DNA of 64,000 bases from NCBI GenBank assembly GCA_026214975.1, contig CM047813.1:36055871-36119870 (forward strand), in the 5' to 3' direction. Position numbers and translations under genes: made by a program. The DNA comes from Gentiana macrophylla. Taxonomy: Eukaryota > Streptophyta > Magnoliopsida > Gentianales > Gentianaceae. The notes under the pieces were generated by a model. The model saw only the letters and a list, made by a program, of their open reading frames with translations. It had not been told where the DNA came from and made no database searches. Positions 60,008 through 64,000 of the stretch are shown here, in pieces. The number at the start of each line of letters is the position of its first letter. Within the stretch, counting starts at the first letter, position 1.

Positions 60008-60051
60008 CGGCGGTCTCTTCTGATGAGGGTACAAGCTCATTTATACATTAA
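56502..60051 (+). CDS. ATG6: ATG6/Beclin 1, autophagy protein (ten exons)
   Basis: ATG6/Beclin 1 is a core subunit of the class III PI3-kinase (VPS34) complex that starts autophagosome formation and also serves vacuolar sorting; in plants it is needed for pollen germination (established). Exons by GT-AG and frame: 56502-56670, 57014-57381, 57459-57629, 57930-58054, 58214-58262, 58427-58585, 58998-59083, 59191-59262, 59509-59658, 59817-60051; total 1584 nt, 527 codons plus stop, near the Arabidopsis length of 517. Landmarks: N-terminal CQNCRNSL paired-Cys motif, [29 protein letters not shown] opening the coiled coil, [56 protein letters not shown] and [20 protein letters not shown] of the C-terminal evolutionarily conserved domain. 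The C-terminus carries unusual Pro6 and Thr11 tracts from a (CAA)n repeat. The start at 56502 is the first Met in frame; a second Met lies 11 codons on ([15 protein letters not shown]). Confidence 0.93.
59960..60010 (+). repeat. (CCA)n(CAA)n microsatellite inside ATG6 exon 10
   Basis: Trinucleotide tract coding for consecutive Pro then Thr near the C-terminus. Same length in the left copy (about 14167-14220, minus). Because it is a triplet repeat, length changes keep the frame. Confidence 0.9.
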
Positions 60052-61291
60052 AGGTCCCCACTTGTGACAAATTCTGAGTTTTGCATTGCCTTAAACTTGT
60101 AAATACAAAAATACCAAAAAAAATAAAAATGGTATAATTCAGGCGTGTATATAGCATAACATTTGTGTGACTGCAGTTTTATTATGTGTTAAAACGGAAT
60201 TATATTTTGGGACGGAGGTAGTAGTTTTCAGAGTGGAAAAACTAATAGAAATGCTTCTGTTTACATGATGGCGTCCAAAAAACCTTCCCATTTTGTCAGT
60301 TTGGAAATCCCTAATGAAGATACTTCTTTTCATTCCTTTTCTTCTTCAGTTGTGCGTACGTATTCCACTTCCGTTTTATTTTTGCCTCTGTACATTCCAA
60401 ATCGGTCACGCATAGTCCTCGAATGTTCACAAAACCAATTCTTCAATTGAACGAAATTTTCGATAGTACCTTAGAAAATGTAATTTGAAAAATGGAACTG
60501 CATTTTATAGTATCAGACTATCAGACCAGGATTGCAATAGTGAAGCCAGGCACTTGCATTGGATGTTTCTATCTATTTCCCATTAAGTCCAGTCCATGGC
60601 CACTGGTATTGCCAGGGCTAAAAACTTGTACAAATCAAGGGGAGTATGTTGCCTGGGGTTATTTTGTACGTCTGAAAAAGTACCTAGACACAGTAGCTTG
60701 ACAGAGTCTTCGATTGAAATCGCATCTCATTTTTTCACCATTTCAAGTGTCTTATGCTTTATAGGTCACGGTGTTGAAAGGCGTGTTGCTCGTCAGTTCA
60801 AAGTGGCCGTCTATATATAATTGAGCCCCAAACCCACTATAAATCGGGAGCGGCGGCACTATGTGACCATTTGGTTCACTTGACTCATATTTAAAAAAAA
60901 AAATAAAAAAAAAAAATTCAGTGTATGTTTTATATTATTTAAAAAATTTACGTACTAATATCTACTCACTGACCCGTTAAAATTTTAAATTATTGACATT
61001 CGACCCATAATTATACATATGTCTTTTATATAATGTATTAGAAACTTGTAATACGATGTGTCGTTATCGACCCCTGACACGTGTCACATAATTCCTGGAG
61101 CCGCGTTGGGTACATCTTTTATGGTAATCTATCCGGTGCAATATTTTAGTGTTGCCACGTTACTAAAAGACATCTCAGCCGCATCTTGTTTGTTTGGTTT
61201 TTTTTTTTTTACTCGGTAGTTAGTAGTAAAGACTAAAGGGGTCTTTTTATTTTTAATTTTATTCTTTATGTATCAAAACCTATTATCTCAG

Positions 61292-61347
<56 letters not shown>

Positions 61348-61740
61348 TTTTTTCGTTAGCGGTAAGAGTTGCTGGACCCAATTTTTTTTCTAGAAAAAGG
61401 TCGTAGATGACCGGTTTACATCTTATTTGTGTAAAAAGGACAAGAAAATAAGACACTGATTGTAAAGGACAAAAATAATGGATATCCAATAATGCCATTT
61501 ATATTTATTTTCCTAATTCTTTTCCTGCATAATTATAGGCGTATTAATTGGTTTGTTTTGTTTTATGTTTGTTTAGATAGTGGATCTTGTTTTCATGCTA
61601 ATTTTCTAGTCAATTTCCCTAAAAAATAATTGGCGTATTAATTTGGTTACTCCATATTTTCCTATATTCAAACCGCGTTAACAATTTCGTCCAACTCTAA
61701 AATAAAATTTAAAAAAAAAAATTTCTTCCCCATTACAAAT
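60052..61740. other. ATG6 3' flank (right arm)
   Basis: No gene recognised. An (AT)n tract lies at 61296-61343. Short ORFs at 60139-60820 have no recognised motifs. Confidence 0.55.
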
Positions 61741-63170
61741 AACACGATGTCTATGTAGTAACACCATCATTCAAACACCGCTCAATATTATTGACATATA
61801 ACAATAGTCATGTAGTAACATCAACATCCTGTAGTAATACACGTTGTAAATCCCACGCCTTTTTCATCATGTAGTAACACGACTATGCACACTACATACA
61901 AAGAATGTAGTTACGCATAATGTAGTACATAATGAAAGTCCACATATGAAATAACACTTATTTCACGTTGGTTCCGTGAACACTATCCGACGTAGTAACA
62001 CCACTATGCAACCACCCACAAAAATTGTAACACATAATGTACACCTAAACCATGAACATTAAACCTTAAACACAAAACCCTAAACTCAATCCTAAACCAC
62101 AGACCTTAAACCCCTAAATCAGTAAACCCTAAACCCTAAATCAATCTTAAAACTCTAAACCTAAACCTCCCAACCTTAAACCCTAAACCCAACAACAATC
62201 TAAAACTCGATTCCTAAACCCTAAACTTGAACCCTAACCTAACGCTTAAGGTTCCGGGTTTAGGATTCAAAGTTAGTGTTCATGTTTAGGGTTTAGTGTT
62301 GTGGTTTGTGGTCTGTGTCTGTGGTTTAGGGGCTCAAGTTAGGTTCATGGTTTAGGGTTTGTGGTTGTGTTTATTGTTTAGGGTTTAGGGTTCATGGTTA
62401 AGGTTAGGCTTAGGTTTAAGGTTCTGTGGTTGTGGGTTTTAGGTTCTGGGGTTTAGGGTTGTGGTTGAGGTTTAGTGGTTCATGTTTATGGATTAGGGTT
62501 CACGCTAGGGTTCTGGTTCAAGTTTAAGGTTTATGGTTTAGGGTTATTTTTAGGGTTCTGTGGTTTATGTTTAATGTTTTGGGTTCATGTTTGTGGTTCT
62601 GGTTTATGGTTCTGTGTTCTGTGCTTAGGGTTCATGTTTAGGGTTCAAGTTTGAGTTTAAGGTTTAGGGTTCAGGTTTATGGGTTCAGGGTTCAGGGTTT
62701 AGGGTTTAGGGTCTAAGGTTTAGGGTTTTAGGGTTCAGGGTTCAGAGTTTAGAGTGTACATTATGTGTTCCTACGTTTGAGGGTGTTTGCATCGTGGTAT
62801 TACTACGTCTAGGTGTTTTAAAGAAACCAGTGTGAAATACGTGTTACTTCATTTGTGGACAGGTTGTACCACTGAAAAATATGTAGTTACACCCCAGAAT
62901 ATGTAGTAATACCTGTGAAACATGTTGTACCATCAAAAATATATTGTAGTAACAACTAATAAATTAGGTGTAATTTCAGAAAAAAAATGTGTAGAAACAA
63001 ATACAAAGACTGTAGTCACAACAAAAAAATATGTAGTAACAGACAATAGATTAGATTAGTATTAGACAGTCTATAATACACGTAGTTACACCCGAAAAAA
63101 ATTGATATATTAATAAGTAGTAAATTAATATACATGTGTGTTAGTGCATGAGTTACTACATATGAAGACC
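61740..63170. mobile_element. Foldback-like element with telomere-like core (right arm)
   Basis: Partner of 11010-12450. Outer inverted flanks at about 61740-62040 (ACATAATGTACACCTAAACC end) and 62755-63170 (GTGTACATTATGTGTTCCTA start) contain many GTAGTAACA/TGTTACTAC-like words. The core is CCCTAAA-type (62045-62235), then TTTAGGG-type (62240-62755). No ORF of note. Confidence 0.65.
62045..62755. repeat. Interstitial telomere-like repeats, two orientations (right arm)
   Basis: AAACCCTAAACC units switch at about 62237 to GGTTTAGGGTTC units. Heavily diverged. The TTTAGGG side is the longer one here, as expected for the reverse complement of the left arm. Confidence 0.85.
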
Positions 63171-63569
63171 ACTTACAGGATCAAAATTGTCGCCGAAGAA
63201 AAACCAGGACCAAAATCGAAAAACGTATCTAGTTAGAGGACCAAAATTGTAATTTAGCCTTGTTTAATGCATTTCTTTCGTTTCAGGGAGGAAAAAGAAA
63301 AAAAAAAGGTCATAACAAGACTCAATTCTCACTTGTGTTAATAGAATTCCCCAAACAGATTTAACACTGGGTAAATTTTTTTCTAGCCCCTTGATAAATT
63401 TCTTTTTTTCAGGAACCACTTCAAATTAGAAACAGCAAGAATTGAGGGAACAACAAATGCTAACGCATAACCAAAGGTGTTCATTTCATATAGACTCATT
63501 ATTAAAAACGTAAAGGAATTATACCAGGTGTTTTTATTCACACAACAGTCACTTTATCGATTCACAATA

Positions 63570-63809
63570 CTACTTGTGCATCGAATCAAATGCACCTTCA
63601 AAGAATCTGATTCTTAAATCAATAATCGACTTTAACAAGCTGTCTATCCTCGTAATCTCAACCTTCGAAAAGTTGATTTTTGATTCAAGAATCGGCTTTC
63701 CAAAATTCGATTGAAATGTCATGTACGAGTAGTTTGATGCATCGATAAAAACACGATATTGTGAATAAATAGTCCCATTATACCAGCATGTGTTTTCAAG
63801 AGCACGCAT
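63570..63809 (-). other. Small unidentified ORF, right arm copy
   Basis: 79 codons starting MRALENTCWYNGTIYSQYRV and ending FFEGAFDSMHK. No family recognised. The left-arm copy (10380-10620) is frameshifted after ~50 codons, which argues against selection on this frame. Confidence 0.3.
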
Positions 63810-64000
63810 TCAAAGAAGGAAAAAAAAGAAAAATAGCAGCTCATTGTTTAGGGATAATGATACTGCCAAAACAGGAAGGATAAAAGAAAATAAAAAATAA
63901 TAATAATAATTAAACACACCTTCCTTCTTCTTATTCATACATTCTTCAGTCCCAAAAACATCATAATTTGTAACTTTATTCTCCAAAATGGTTAAGTTCA

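Larger units (their letters stand above)
46575..64000 (-). repeat. Right arm of the inverted duplication (continues past window end)
   Basis: Reverse complement of 10189-27424. The last bases (CTCCAAAATGGTTAAGTTCA) still pair with 10189-10208, so the arm extends beyond the window. Coding parts are better preserved than in the left arm, notably an intact ATG6. Confidence 0.95.

Noticed and set aside
1..64000. CRISPR arrays, rRNA genes, tRNA genes
   Set aside because: No regular spacer-repeat arrays or rRNA stretches seen. No tRNA with A and B boxes recognised by eye; a tRNA scan would be needed to exclude one.

Overview
This window is nuclear DNA of a flowering plant, most likely an asterid eudicot (Lamiales or Solanales-like; inference). 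Three things point that way: spliced genes with GT-AG introns, Copia retrotransposons with initiator-Met-type primer sites, and an R1 (late-blight)-type NLR. Only one locus reads as an intact conserved gene, ATG6/Beclin 1 at 56502-60051 (+). I could join its ten exons by eye into one 527-codon frame.

Layout. 1-2700: decayed Copia element (minus). 2750-3840: remnant of a Helitron/PIF1-type helicase (plus). 5094-9900: frameshifted R1-type NLR pseudogene (plus). 10189-27424: left arm of a large inverted duplication. 27425-27524: 100-N assembly gap. 27525-33365: Copia element B (minus), cut by the gap. 33603-44196: Copia element C (plus), with an extra ORF after pol. 44197-46110: fragments of two further Copia elements and a possible Helitron 3' end. 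46575-64000: right arm, the reverse complement of the left arm, running off the window end.

Reading each arm from its outer end towards the spacer, the order is: a small unknown ORF; a foldback element with a degenerate telomere-like core; ATG6, transcribed outwards; a duplicated ATG6 upstream region holding a Tourist-like MITE and an LTR-like remnant; short tandem repeats; an HD-ZIP IV homeobox pseudogene with three MITE-like insertions in its introns; and an unidentified segment. The right ATG6 is intact. The left one carries several small indels in its 5' half.

The main question is whether this ~17 kb palindrome with a ~19 kb retrotransposon spacer is real or a haplotype placed in reverse by scaffolding. 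The N gap lies at the inner edge of the left arm and the left arm is rich in small indels, so the artefact explanation must be taken seriously. If real, the locus is a two-copy autophagy gene in a giant hairpin, with an obvious route to ATG6 double-stranded RNA.
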